From: Trissonchulus latispiculum
Taxonomy: Eukaryota; Nematoda; Enoplea; Enoplida; Ironidae
Direction of reading: 5' to 3'
Assembly: GCA_030248195.1 (NCBI GenBank)
Contig: JASAND010020489.1
Location: forward strand, 1 to 64,000
DNA: 64,000 nt
Shown in pieces: positions 1-11,409 of this stretch (positions are counted from its first letter, which is position 1; each line of letters starts with the position of its first letter). The notes beneath the pieces were generated by a model. That model made no database searches. It saw only the letters and a program-made list of their open reading frames with translations, and was not told where the DNA came from. A program made the translations under genes and the position numbers.

Positions 1-131
1 AAGCAAATGTGTTTTAAGAAATACAGACCAACATTGAAAAGTGCTGTTTCTTTGCGCAGTGTCTTTAACTATAATTAGGTTGATGCAACTGATATAATTA
101 CTAATAAATTATTAAAAAGAAAGCCTTATTC
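1..131 (+). repeat. 3' end of the 5' LTR of Gypsy-1
   Basis: These bases match 12867-12997 almost perfectly. Identity stops at 131/12997, after a shared CTTATTC; beyond that the left copy runs into gag and the right copy into flanking DNA. The rest of this LTR lies left of the window. Confidence 0.85.
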
Positions 132-150
132 TTACCGTGTAATGTTTTAG

Positions 151-3100
151 ATGCCGGTAGAATTTGCGCCTAAGTTCCAGAATTTTTTAGATGATCGTTT
201 ACAAGATATTTATTATATTTTTAGATATTTTAGAATATATTTTTATTATATTTAGATACAAGATATTTTTGAATTTTTGCCTAATTTTGATGCGCCAGCT
301 GAAGTTGAAAATTTAGTTTTTCGTCAACGTCGCTGTGAACAAGCGCCACTTTTGGAGCGGGGGGATAGGTTCGAAATGGAAAATTACACACATCCTCCCT
401 TGCGTGATGGGGTACCTCCCGGTACTCGTGGGGGGGACCCGCATAGATCTTGGGGGATCCCGTATATTCCGACTACTATCTCTTTGCAAAATTGGCGGGG
501 CCAGCAACAAAGTCAGCGTATGTCAAATGTGCGAAATCCAGTCCCGGTCAGTCAAAGTGGCGGCCGGCTTCAGTCCGGCCTGCCGCTCAGGTGGAGGGTT
601 CGGGTCGGGGGGCCCCAAAAATGGCTCCAGCAATTTCTCAGATGTTGAATAATACTTTTGGTCCGCCTGTTACTGGGGGGAACCAGTCGGTGCAGAGTGG
701 GGGGCGACCCCCCCAAAATCAGTCTCCCCCACCCCCATCCCCAGGCTCAGAATTCCCAACCTTCCCCCTTGCCAGTCCCTAACCCCGGGCAAAATTCTTC
801 GGGGGGAAATGCTCAGAATGTGGGTACGGACCATGTCTGTATTGTCAATATGTCGTGTGAAGAGGCAGGAGGTCTCCCCCCCCCCCCCCCCCCAGACTAC
901 TACGTCTATTTTACCGTCGGACGAGGAAATTTGGGCGGCGGCGGAAGCTGTTGTCCGGGATCCAGAGGTGGCAAATCTTTCGATAGGTGATCCACAGCGG
1001 CTACATAAAATTGCGGATTATTATCAGAGTTTGGTGGACCGCAAAATCTTTTGATTGAGAAGCATGTTGAAAATGGACGCCCTTTCCTGTCAAATTCGGC
1101 CTCGCCCCAGGCTTCAACCTCTGCTGCGGCTCGGTCATCCCGCACTCCTGTGGCCGGCCCGACGTCCCCGCAAGCGTCGAGTACTCAGGGGGCACCCAAC
1201 AGTCCGGATTCTCAGCATTCCTACGGTTCTGGACAAAATACAGTACGTTCAGTCCCTGGCACTGGATCATGACCTCATCAGTCGGGGGGTCCGCCCCCAG
1301 GTCAGAATCCGCCTCCAACTAGTCAAAATCCAGGGCATAATCCGTTTTTGCCGAATGACGCGGTGCCTGACCCTCAGTATTCGCGACAACAGCAGGATCA
1401 GCCTGGCGCTCCGCCACCGGGGGCGCCGCCTCCCCAGGCAACTGGACCATTTTATTATGATTCTGATGGCAATTGCTACTATTTTGATGCGTCAACTCAG
1501 CAATATATGTACGTACAGTCGGATCCTGGTGCTCAATATCAATATGATCTATATGATCAATATGATAAGACAGGATCAGTTTTCAGCTCAAGAGCAAGGT
1601 ACGTATGCATGTCCACAGCAGGAACAGTTACTGGCTCCTATGTACTCGGATCCCGGCCCGGGCACTCCGCAAAATTATGGGTTTTTTCTCAACAGCAGCA
1701 AGTTTTTTCTCGACATCAGCAGACTACAACCTCTCCTGCTCAACAGCCTCAACAGCAGGGCCAATTCCAGCAACAGCCAGACCAGGGGGTCTATGGCGTT
1801 TCTAGTGCTTTTTCTTCGGCTTGGGGGGCAAGGGCGTGGGCGACCACACCCCACCCCTCCCACTATGCAGGCCACCGATGTTTCTGTTAGTAAACATAGC
1901 GCCCAATTATATCGTACGTATATGGCCATTTTGCAAGATATACCGCGTTTTGAACCGACACTGGAATATTTTGAAGATTGGTTGCCCCAGTTTGTTTCTG
2001 CAGCCACGGTTCAGGGAATTCCTCAAGACCAATGGGCTCGTTTGATGTTCACTAAATTGTCGGGTAAAGCACTGATTTATGCGTCCAGAATTGGCCCTGG
2101 TGTTGTGGATTCTTTGGAAAATTTTGTACGCTTCCTCTCTGCTCAATTTCCGAAGCCCAAGTTGTCTGTCTCGGAAAAATTTCATCGTTTCGCCCAGCGT
2201 GTTCAGCAGCCTGGAGAGTCGGCGCGCCAGTACGTATCGGAGCTCCAGTCTCAGGCCCTGGAAATTTGGCCATCTCAAGAAGATCGGGACAGGCGCTGCG
2301 TCCAACAATTATTTGACGGAATTCGCTCAGAATATGCCTCAGCATTGGCCTCAAATTTCAGTAAAGGGGAGCCTACCTTAGAGGAAATCTTACGTACGTT
2401 GGATAAACTGGAGGCTCGAAATTCGAAACCTGGTTATGGCGAACAGCAATTTGTGGCTCCAATTTTTAATGTAAATTCCCAGCCTATGTCAAAAGAGGGC
2501 CCCCCCCTGGACTCGACGCCGGCGACGCGGCTGGAGCTACGGGAGATGAAGGACTGGCTGGAGACTAAGTTCTGGGACAAATTCAAGGAAATGGAAGAAG
2601 AAAAGCGGAAGCGTTTTCCACCGTGCAAACATTGCAACAAACGTGGACATCATCCAGACAAGTGTTGGGACAAGGATCCAAGTAAGGCCCCCCCGGGGTA
2701 TAAACCGAGAAATGCTCAAAGTTCTCAACAGCAGGTGGACATGGTTGGGGCCTACCCGACAGTTCCTCCTCCGGCGTCATATCACCCTCAGGCGGCGCCG
2801 CCACAGCTGATGACTTATCAACAACAACCTCAACAGGATTCAGGTTGGTATTATATGCCATCGGGACAGCCGCGGCCGCCCGCAGGGGCGCAGGTAGCGC
2901 TGGTTCCAGCGTTTCCGGCGGGTCCTGCGGGGGGCGCCCTGTCGCGCGGGCACCTGTGCAAAATTATCAGCCTGTGGCTGCGGCGCCTGCTCGACCTCCT
3001 CCCTCTTATCCAAATTTTGTTAGAGCTTCTCATGGTCCTATGGGGGGTGGGGCCCGACAGGTGGTTCGAGGGCCATCCCCTCGTGCCACTACAAATCCGA

Positions 3101-3342
3101 CGGCTCAACAGGTGTCAGAAATGGTTTCTCAACTGGCAATTCATATGATTCAAATAGAACCTGATTTTTTTAAATTGGGCAGTTCAGAACATGTCCTGGG
3201 TGCCAATTCTGTTTCAAAAGAGGATGAGACCTCAGATCGGGTGGTCCAACTTTTTCAGTGGATGTACCGTAATTTTTTTTCTTCTTTCGTCCATTCATTC
3301 AAAAACGAACAGCTTAATGGACCAATATTATGTGGCACTTAA
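151..3342 (+). pseudogene. Gypsy-1 gag (capsid and nucleocapsid), frame-broken
   Basis: This is the structural polyprotein that would build the virus-like particle. A likely start is the ATG at 151, only 19 bases after the LTR; its reading frame is soon interrupted by an AT-rich stretch (about 200-250). Coding then hops between frames: a proline/serine/glutamine-rich N-terminal half with C and G runs (300-1860), a compact capsid-like segment in one frame (about 1870-2440, rich in Phe, Trp, Leu), and one zinc knuckle of the CX2CX4HX4C type at 2623-2664 (CKHCNKRGHHPDKC). A frame change near 2890-2940 leads into a Pro/Ala/Gly-rich tail ending near 3340. The zinc knuckle and position before the protease make the gag call firm. 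The exact start and the number of real breaks are uncertain. Confidence 0.85.
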
Positions 3343-5185
3343 AGATCAGGTAGTTGAAATGACTGATTTGTTTACGACGCTATGGCCAGATAAGTTTGAT
3401 CCAGAGCAAGTTTGGTCCACGAATTATGAGCCGTCGGATTCTTGGTGTCAGAGGGCCTCTCCGGTGCGGGGGGACCTAACCGGCTCGGAAACCGCTAGTG
3501 GGGGGCAACCCCCCCAGGGTCCTATCAGTCCGGTCTCTGCACCTTCTGGGGCTGCTTCTGCTGCTTCGGTGGCTCGCGGCATTGGGGAGGTCACCCCTCC
3601 TTTACCTTCAGAGGTGGAGTCCTCCCAGGGTCCACTGGTCCCCTACTCCTCCCAACAGGCCCAAGAAAATCGTCAACAGTATTACAGTCAAAATTTTCCG
3701 TCTGACGTAATTGATTCGGGTCAGGTCCGTGAAATTGATCTAGATGCCGTATTGGCTGCGGGGGATAATACCCCTGCTATTCTCATTCAAGTGGAGGGAC
3801 AAACTTTGGTTGCAATTATTGATACTGGAGCCTTTATTTCTATCTTGAGTTCTGGAGGTCTGGAACGACTTTTGCGTGCGGGGGCCGAATTGGTAGTTCA
3901 ATATCCAGATCCAATTCGGGCAAAAACTCCTGGAAATGACTATTTGAGGCTCACAGGTAAAGTTTATGTCCCTTTTCATGTGGGGCAAATTCAATTCGGG
4001 TGGCACTTTCATCTTGCTCCCGACTTTTATAAGGACATTTTGTTAGGAACTGACTTAATGAAAGCTAATTCATGGGATATTTTGCTTTCTCAAAATATTG
4101 TGAACATGGGGGGCCTGTACCATGACCTGCTTACACCGGATCAATTACGTTCAGTATGGTCCACGAAAGAAGGGCAACCAGCTGCTGCAGTGCTGGCAGT
4201 AGATGTCGTGGTTCCCCCCTCCTCGGAGGTCTGGGCAAAGGCACAGGTCTCCTCAGAACTGACCGGGACTCCTTTTTTGTTCGAACCTTTGGATTCTTTT
4301 GTTCATGTAAATCGTGTATTGCCATATGGGGGATTATTGACCTCAAACAAAATTTTTTCGAATTTTTGGTGGCGAATCCTACTAATTGTCCAGTCGCCTT
4401 GTCAAAATCTATGCTGGTCTGGTCCATTTGCCCGGCTGAGGATTATCTGGCCACGGATCCGTCTTTTGAAAAACCATTGGCCGTCACCAGGGCACAGGCA
4501 AATTTAGATACGTATATTGAGGATACGATTTTTGTTGTTGACTCAGACCTTGGGACCCCTCCTCCACGGGTGGCGTCACCATTTTCAGAATTTTTGTTTG
4601 ATTCTCCCTTTAAAGATCATTTGGTTCTCAATTGTGAAGACGAGCAAGTTCAGGGGGACATCCTATCAAAAGAGGGGGTGGCCCCCCCTAATTTTTCGGT
4701 ATTTTTCACGGATATGGAAACTATTCCAGAAGCGACTTCTAGTGCTAAGGGGGTTACAGCCCCTCCAGAACCTGTACCTCCCCTAAAAGAAGAGGTGGTT
4801 CCCCCTAAAGTTTCTTCGGAGGAATCAAAAATTTTGACTTCCTGCCTGTTCTCTGGTGACGATTTGGTTGATTTTAATCAGGAACAGTCTCAACAGTGGC
4901 CAATGGTTCCTGTAAATTTTTCTGAAATTGTGGAAACGTGGGCTGATGAGTCTCAGCCTCGTGCGGGGGGTTTCCTCCGAGGGGGAATCGCCGTGCGAGG
5001 GCGTGGTGGACCCGCTAGCAGTGCAAGACAAGCCGAAACTTTTTCGCAAATTTCTTCTACGTAAAGTTCATCCGGGCGAACCAGGGTTTGAGCCCCCTAC
5101 GTATCGAGTTTCTTCTGAAAAAATTTCGGAGGTTTTGTCCGAAGAGGTGACTCCCAAGGAAATTTCGGGGAGTACTTACATCTAG
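3308..5185 (+). pseudogene. Gypsy-1 pol: aspartic protease and long linker
   Basis: The protease cuts the Gag-Pol polyprotein. The active-site triad DTG is encoded at 3821-3829 within IIDTGAFISIL. A hydrophobic ILLGTDLM segment about 75 residues later matches the second conserved part of retropepsins. The frame that starts near 3191 stays open to 4507, with protease at about 3770-4110. Beyond 4370 coding continues in another frame (to 5064) and then a third (to 5185). This linker is acidic and rich in Pro, Glu and Ser, and separates protease from RT by about 400 residues, which is long for the family. I recognise no domain in the linker. Confidence 0.85.
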
Positions 5186-5270
5186 AGAAGAAGATGAAGA
5201 AGTTGACCCTTTTTCGGCAGCTGAATCCGTTGCTACTGCACTTTTTGCTGATCCTGAAAAACGTGCTCTC

Positions 5271-6830
5271 TTGAATGGGAAAATCAGTTTGAAGGACTGT
5301 TGCCTCTCTCGTAGAAATCAACGGCGCCTTCGGCTAATGATTTTGAATTTTCCTAACATTTGGGATGCTGCAGGTGGTTGCGGCAAGACAGATATAGACT
5401 ATCATTACATCGAAATTGAACCGGGCAAACGGCCTATTCGCGCTCGGGCCTATAAAGTTAATCCAGCACAGAAGAAAATCATTGACGAGAAATTATCCGC
5501 TTGGCTGGAACAGGGCCTTATACAGCCCTCTCGGTCGCCTTGGGCCTCTCCAATAATTTTAGTGGCTAAGAAAGATGGGGATTGGCGCTTATGTGTTGAC
5601 TATCGCAAATTGAATGCCGTCACCAAAAAGGATTGCTATCCACTGCCTCGAATTTACGGTCTTTTTGAATTAATTTTGGGCCATTGTATCTTTTCAAAGC
5701 TTGATTTGGCCTCAGGTTTCCATCAAATTCCAGTCTATCCGCAAGATCGGGAAAAAACGGCCTTTATTACTCATTCTGGTCTGTACGAATTCAAAGTTAT
5801 GCCGTTTGAGCTGTGCAATGCCCCCAGTACTTTCCAGCGGATAATTGATCGGATCATGGAAGGCTTCATTGTTTATATTGACGATATACTAGTTACTAGC
5901 CCGACTGAGTTCCACCATTTGCAGCGGTTGCTAGACATTTTTCAACGTTGTCAAAGAGAGCACGTTCTTCTCAAATTGTCAAAATGTTAATTTGCACGAA
6001 AACAAATAGCATTTTTGGACCATATTTTGTCTGAATATGGCATAGCAACGGATCCTGATAAAATTCGGGTGGTTCGTCAATTTCCCGTTCCTCAATCAGT
6101 TAAGGATGTTCAAAGCTTTCTGGGTTTGGCGGGTTATTACCGAAGATTTGTTCCAAATTTTTCGAAAATTGCGAATCCTTTGACTCGTCTTTTGAAAAAA
6201 GATGTTGAATTTGTTTGGGATTCTGCTTGTCAAGTCGCCTTTGAAACTTTGAAAGAAAAATTGGTCACTGCTCCGGTTTTGATTTATCCTGATTTTACTA
6301 AGCCGTTTACTTTAGTCACTGACGCTAGTTATCAGGGTATAGCTGCCATTCTCCAGCAGCAGGATAATTTGGAAAAGTTTCATCCCGTTGCGTACGCGGC
6401 CAGGGCTCTCCATGTTTCCGAAAAGAACTATACGGTCACTGAATTGGAGGCCCTTGCAATTTTCTTTGGAATCTCCTATTTTCAACACTATTTGATTCTA
6501 CACAAGTTTGATGTAATCACGGACCATCAAGCCCTCGAGTATATTTTGGGGGATCATGCAAAGCCAAAGTCGGCTGAGGGCAGAGTTGCTCGCTGGCGTG
6601 CTTTTATTGAGCAATTTCGTTTTCGTGTTATTCAAAAGCCTGGTTCAGTAAATGGGGCAGCCGATGCGTTGTCACGGAATCCACCCGCCATTGCTGGGGT
6701 TTTGGCTGAGTATCCGAAAATTCCTGAATTTTTATTCGCTGTGTTGGACGATGTGTTTGATACCGAGTGTCCTGATGATGTCCACATCTCCCTCCTCAGC
6801 TTGTTTCCGCTCAGGAAATTTGGGCTGAGG
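5271..6830 (+). pseudogene. Gypsy-1 pol: reverse transcriptase and RNase H
   Basis: RT copies the RNA genome and RNase H removes the RNA strand. RT blocks appear in order: LVAKKDGDWRLCVDYRKLN, the catalytic Asp of FSKLDLASGFHQIPV, TAFITHSGLYEFKVMPF, and the YIDD box at 5874-5885. A TAA at 5988-5990 interrupts the otherwise continuous frame, after which RNase H follows in the same frame from about 6000: FLGLAGYYRRFVPNFS, VTDASYQG (first Asp), TELEAL (Glu), TDHQALEYI (Asp) and AADALSRNP (last Asp). The catalytic residues of both domains are present. The frame is lost near 6800, just before the integrase. Apart from one stop this is the best preserved part of the element. Confidence 0.95.
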
Positions 6831-8109
6831 CCTTACGTACTGATCCTTTTACATCTGCTATGATTGAGTTTCTTGAGAATGATAAATTGCCAAAGGATTT
6901 GCAATTGGCTTCATACGTACGGGGATCAGCTTCAAAATTTGTGTTTGAGAATGGCATGCTATACCGTATACAAACGGATAAAAAAGGACAGCCTATCCCA
7001 GATACTATCAAATTGATTGTTGTTCCTCAAGAATGTCGTCAATACGTACTTAAAGAATGTCATAATGATTTTTTGGGAGGTTGTCATGTGGGAAAAATGA
7101 AAATGTTGGGAATTGTCGCCGCCAGATATTTTTGGGAGACCTTGTCCCGGGATGTTTCTCGTTTTGTGGAATGCTGTCAGGTATGTGCGGCTTGCAACCC
7201 TGGACCACGTAAGCCTCAGGCTTACTTAAAATTCTTTACTCCAGTGGAAGCACCGTTTGAGCGCAGTTTCAGCATGGATGTCATGCATGCGCCCCCCACA
7301 TCAGTAGGTCATTGCAGAGTTTTGGTTATTGTTGATTTTTTCACTAGATGGGGGTGGGCTTTTGCAATGGCAAATGAGAAAACAGACACTATTGCGAAAT
7401 TGTTGGCCGAACAAGTTATTGCTGTCCATGGGGCTCCGCGTGAAGTTTTGACAGATAGGGGTACGCCTTTTTGCTCAGCCTTAACGGAAGTTCTTTGTAA
7501 ATTGATGGGTACCCGAAAAGTACGTACGACTGCTTACCATCCACAATCAAATGGGGCGTGTGAACGTTTGAATGGGACCCTGAAGGGCATGCTGCGAAAA
7601 TACATGTTGGCTTTTGCTCGAGAGTGGGATGTCCTCCTCCCTTGGGTGCTGTTTGTTTATCGGGCAGCCCCACATGCTTCCACTGGAGAGTCCCCATACT
7701 ATCTCCTTCATGGTCGAGACCCTCGTCTTTTTTCTGAGAATGTTTTGAAGTTGCCAGAACCAGGCACGAAACCTTTCAACCCTTCGTACGTGCGTGATTT
7801 AATTACTCGTTTGCGATATTCACGGAAGTTATTCAAAGAATATATGGAAGCTATTCTAAAAAGCGTAAGAACGATTACGATGCTAATGTTAAACCGGTCG
7901 ACTATACTGAAGGCATGTTAGTATGGAAGGACATTTCTAAGGCGAATATTCCAAAGGGTGCAAGCCGCAAATACCTGCCAGTATTCGAAGGCCCTTTTCG
8001 GGTCGTAAAAATTTTGGCCCCCCCCGAATGTCCAAATTCAGTCCACCACTAAAGCTGATCCGCCAGTCGAAACTATTCACGTAAATCGTCTCAAGCCTTT
8101 CCTCCAGTA
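6830..8109 (+). pseudogene. Gypsy-1 pol: integrase
   Basis: Integrase inserts the cDNA into host DNA. An HHCC zinc site is visible (CHNDFLGGCH, then CQVCAAC). The DDE catalytic triad lies in FSMDVMHAPP, LTDRGTPF and ACERLNG, with the usual TAYHPQSNG before the Glu. The main frame is open from 6860 to 7921. After a frame break the C-terminal GPY/F module continues (KYLPVFEGPFRVVKIL, about 7960-8010) and a further break precedes a VNRLKPF ending with a stop at 8107-8109. I see no chromodomain after it. Confidence 0.93.
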
Positions 8110-8860
8110 ATTGTATTTTGTACATTTTGTTTATTGTTGTATGATTCTTTTGTGTGCCTCACCTATGTATTTGTATAAATTTTCGCGTATACGTATATTG
8201 TTTCAGGTTTGGATCTTTTCTAATTTTTCTTGTTTTAGCTTCTAATTTTTGTTTTATTTCTACTGTTTTTAGGCGAATTGTGAACTTTATGTTTGTCTGT
8301 GTCTATCAAGCTGATTTTTTGGTCTATATTGTGGTATATTTATTAGGTAAAAAGGTCCTAGAAATTACTTTCCTTGATATTAGTTAAAATTCTCTTTTGA
8401 TTATTTCCCTTATTTGGTTTTAAATTCCTTTCGCACTGAAAATCTTCATCTCTTTTCCTCGAATCTCTTATGACCATTGATTTTAGACTAAATTCTCTTT
8501 CAACTCTTAAGTACGTATATACGTACACAGCCTTTCGGGGTTTTTCTTTTTTATGAATAAATTCTTGCTCCTAAAATTTGGGAAGTCTGTTTTTTCTCTT
8601 GCTTCTTCCTCTTACACAAATGTTATGTACATATGAATCTTCACTTTTCATGTGTGCACTAATCTTCTTTTCTTGTTTAGGATTCTCTTTGTGGGTTGGT
8701 TATCCTTGGTTCTGGTATCCGATTTTGGTTCTAACATCAGTGTGGGTAGCCTCTCCTGTGCTTTCCTGAGCTGATCAGGTGGTAGTTTTTTTGGTATATA
8801 TTTTGTTTGGTGTAAGTAGTCTGTAGTTGCCTTTGGTCTCAATAACCTGAATTGTCTCAG
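8110..8860 (+). other. Pyrimidine-rich spacer between integrase and third ORF
   Basis: About 750 bases without a convincing gene. The stretch is T-rich and contains a perfect 16-bp palindrome, GTACGTATATACGTAC, at 8511-8526. It ends in a splice-acceptor-like CAG directly before the ATG of the third ORF. It probably works as an intron 3' part or leader for the third ORF; this is inference. Confidence 0.5.
8846..8860 (+). promoter_or_regulatory. Candidate splice acceptor for Gypsy-1 ORF3
   Basis: The sequence TGAATTGTCTCAG ends at 8860 and is followed at once by ATG at 8861. The AG is the first upstream of the start and follows a pyrimidine-rich stretch. In errantiviruses env is made from a spliced RNA, and this layout would suit the same strategy here. 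The donor was not identified. Confidence 0.5.
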
Positions 8861-11409
8861 ATGACTTTTTCTTTTCGAAATTCTCAGGGACAACAGCAAA
8901 GTGCATCGGCAGTGGTGCAGACTTCTTTATTGGTTCCTGCACCAGAAGTTTTAAATAAAATTGTTCAAGATACGTTAGATTCTTTGCAAATTCCTCCCCT
9001 CCCCCAAGTTGCAGCCCCTCCTGTTCTGGTGTGTTCCAGGCCTCCTACATTCCGGGGTGAATTTCAATTTTTACGTGAGCAGCCTAGACAGCCGTCCTTT
9101 CAGCCACGCATGTCTGCACCGCCTCGCATGCGGGCCCCTGTGGGTCCGTCTAGGTCGGCGCCTTCGTCGCCTCCACCGCGAGCTCCGGTGTCTCTGTGGT
9201 CTGTACAAAATCAACCATCTTGGCGGGCTGTGCAAGCACATGAACCGGTTTTTTCTCATTCAGCTTTAAATTTTCGTGTGCCCGGGTTGGGATCCCTTCC
9301 GGTGGCGGCCCGCACATGCTTTTCTGATGCGTTTTGGCACCGTATGCCACAGGTCTCTCAAATTTCACAACTTGCGTGCTTACATATTTTGGTTTTGATG
9401 AAGATTCTATTGCTACTTGGATTGGGCATCCAAAACCCTGGGAGGCTATTGAAGTTGCTTATGCTTTGTTTTCAAACGGCGATTTGCCTATTCATCAAAT
9501 TTTTCAGATTCTCTTCCCAGAAAAGTTTCTGTTGGGGGAGCTTCGGCCTCCGTTGGCTGTTACTCCCTCTAAGGGTTTGGGTCTGTCTCCGGACCCTTTG
9601 TTTGCGACTTCGCCGGTCTTTTCTCGGCCTTCTCGTTCTTCTTCTGTCCCGGCCTCTCGCGCTATGGCGCGGGTTAGCTAGGACGAGGCGCCGTCCACAT
9701 CTGGACAGCCTGGGCCATCAACGGCTGTGGTGGCTCGGGAGCCTCCTGAACTTGTTTCTACCGAGGTACAAACTATGTCTCATAGATCTTTTTCTGAACA
9801 TCCTCCTCCACCGTTGCCGTCTTTGCACTTGGACATTCCGATACAACAGTTGACTTTGAATGATCCCGTTCCGGTGCCCAATAATGTTCAAATTTCTTAT
9901 CCTGAGGGCCATTTGCTAAATTTTGGCAGTTTGGTCGCAGAGTCGTCGGGTGAACCCGTCCCGTGGGACCAGTTCACTACAGATCGTTTGCTGGTTCACA
10001 ATTACAAGGCAGCATATCTGACTGAAAAGCCCAATCCTCGCTTTAACGCGGCACCTCCACCGCATGAGCGTAGTCGCGCGGGTTTTTGTCTAGGTTCTGA
10101 TGTTATGTGCATGAAACCAGTGCCGACACGACTTGACCTCAAAGGGGATGACCATATGCTCACCCCGCCGTTTACGGGCCCTCAGGATACTGATGCAAAT
10201 TTTCATGAGGCTATCTGGCGTTCCATCATGACAAATCCACGGGCAGTTCCGTTTAAGATTCATTCTGAGTTTGAATGGCAAGTGGCCTACCTACCTGATT
10301 TTTCGGCCCAATCTGGCCCTTTCGCTTTGAATCCATTTTTCACGCATTCTTACAGATTTTGGGAAACTCATTTTCGAACTTTACCTGAACCACTTTTTGC
10401 TCTCTCAGAATCGGTCATGAACCGGTGGTTTGATTTTATTCGTGGGTTATACCCGGCGGTTCAGCCAAAAATTTGGTGGGAAGAAGTTTTGCAAATTGAG
10501 CCTCCTGGACATCGTGTCCATACAGAAACTTTTGATTATTGGAAATTATGTGTTCATTTTCCTGAATTTCGTTACGAAGGTCAAATTGTTTTTGACTCAT
10601 GCATGTTGGTCGGATTTGGGCCTTTCAAGGTCACGGCGCTAGCGGATGTGGTTGCCAAGATTTTTCCTTTTATAAATATTTATCCATCTATATTTCGTTT
10701 TCAGCAGGCGTCGGCTCTCATTCAGCTTTGGAAACAGCGCTCGGTAAATTTAGCCGCTGAAGTTGATCGTATTGTTGAAGAAGCCAAAGGGCATGTTTTG
10801 TTGCTTCCTGAAAATTTGAATTTTTACGAGCCAGTTACGCTTTTTCAAGGTGCAGAAGACCCGCTTTCTAACATGTTCCGAGTCGAGCCTGAGAATGTGC
10901 CAGGCGCTGACGGGTGGGTGCATCTTTGGGGTTACTATTTTCGTACATCCGAGCAAGCCTACCAATTTCGGAAGCTTTCTTATTGGGCATGTCTTCATGC
11001 TCCTGCTGAGTACTGTGCTAAACTTTTGAATAAGTATGCGGCAGAACATATTTTGCATTGGTTACCACCAAATTCAGTTTTTCGCCGTCTGTGGCAAGGT
11101 GAGGGTATGCATGTGAAAGCTTATGTCATGCTTGAAGTTTTGCGCGCGAAGGCTAAATCTTGCCCATTGTTTCGCAAATTTCTACTTGATTCTGGCACCC
11201 GCATCCTGGCAGAGGCTACCCAGGACTCCTATTGGGGAGTTGAGGCCACGCGCCGCGACCTGCAGCGCATGCCACATGCCCAATCCCGAAATCCGGGTCC
11301 TGTGGGTTGTTTCCGGCCGGTTTGGCTTGGATTTTGTTGGCTGGTCCCAGTCCGGCTTCGGCTTGGTTCAGCGTTGACTCTTGGTTCTCCATATTGTCGT
11401 GGCAGCTAG
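8861..11409 (+). pseudogene. Gypsy-1 ORF3: large protein with C-terminal NADAR domain
   Basis: The ORF starts at ATG 8861. The first part (to about 9330) is Pro/Ser/Gln-rich. One frame change near 9330 and one TAG at 9679-9681 break an otherwise continuous reading frame to 11409. The central part (about 9900-10790) is rich in Trp, Phe and Pro and matches nothing I recognise. The last part (10834-about 11250) is a NADAR domain (YbiA, DUF1768): LSNMF, TSEQAYQFRK, VMLEVLRAK, LLDSG and DSYWGVE line up in family order and spacing. NADAR proteins are N-glycosidase-like enzymes linked to NAD/ADP-ribose chemistry; some remove ADP-ribose from modified guanine. About 50 residues after the domain look like read-through of decayed sequence. 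Coding here is better kept than in gag. Confidence 0.85.
10834..11250 (+). other. NADAR (YbiA-like) domain in Gypsy-1 ORF3
   Basis: About 137 residues. Seen in order: FQGAEDPLSNMF at the start, the EQAYQFRK helix (Glu, Gln and Lys are family-conserved; SEQAYQ at 10948-10965), a basic helix with VMLEVLRAK, then LLDSGTRILAEATQDSYWG. The family signature is roughly LSNF / EQAYQ..K / VM..AL..K / LL.TG...L.E.S..D..WG.G. Length and order match a complete domain, with no gap or stop inside. Confidence 0.88.

Noticed and set aside
8861..11409. Gypsy-1 ORF3 as an env gene
   Set aside because: No signal peptide, no fusion peptide and no C-terminal membrane anchor is visible, and the C-terminus is a soluble NADAR domain.
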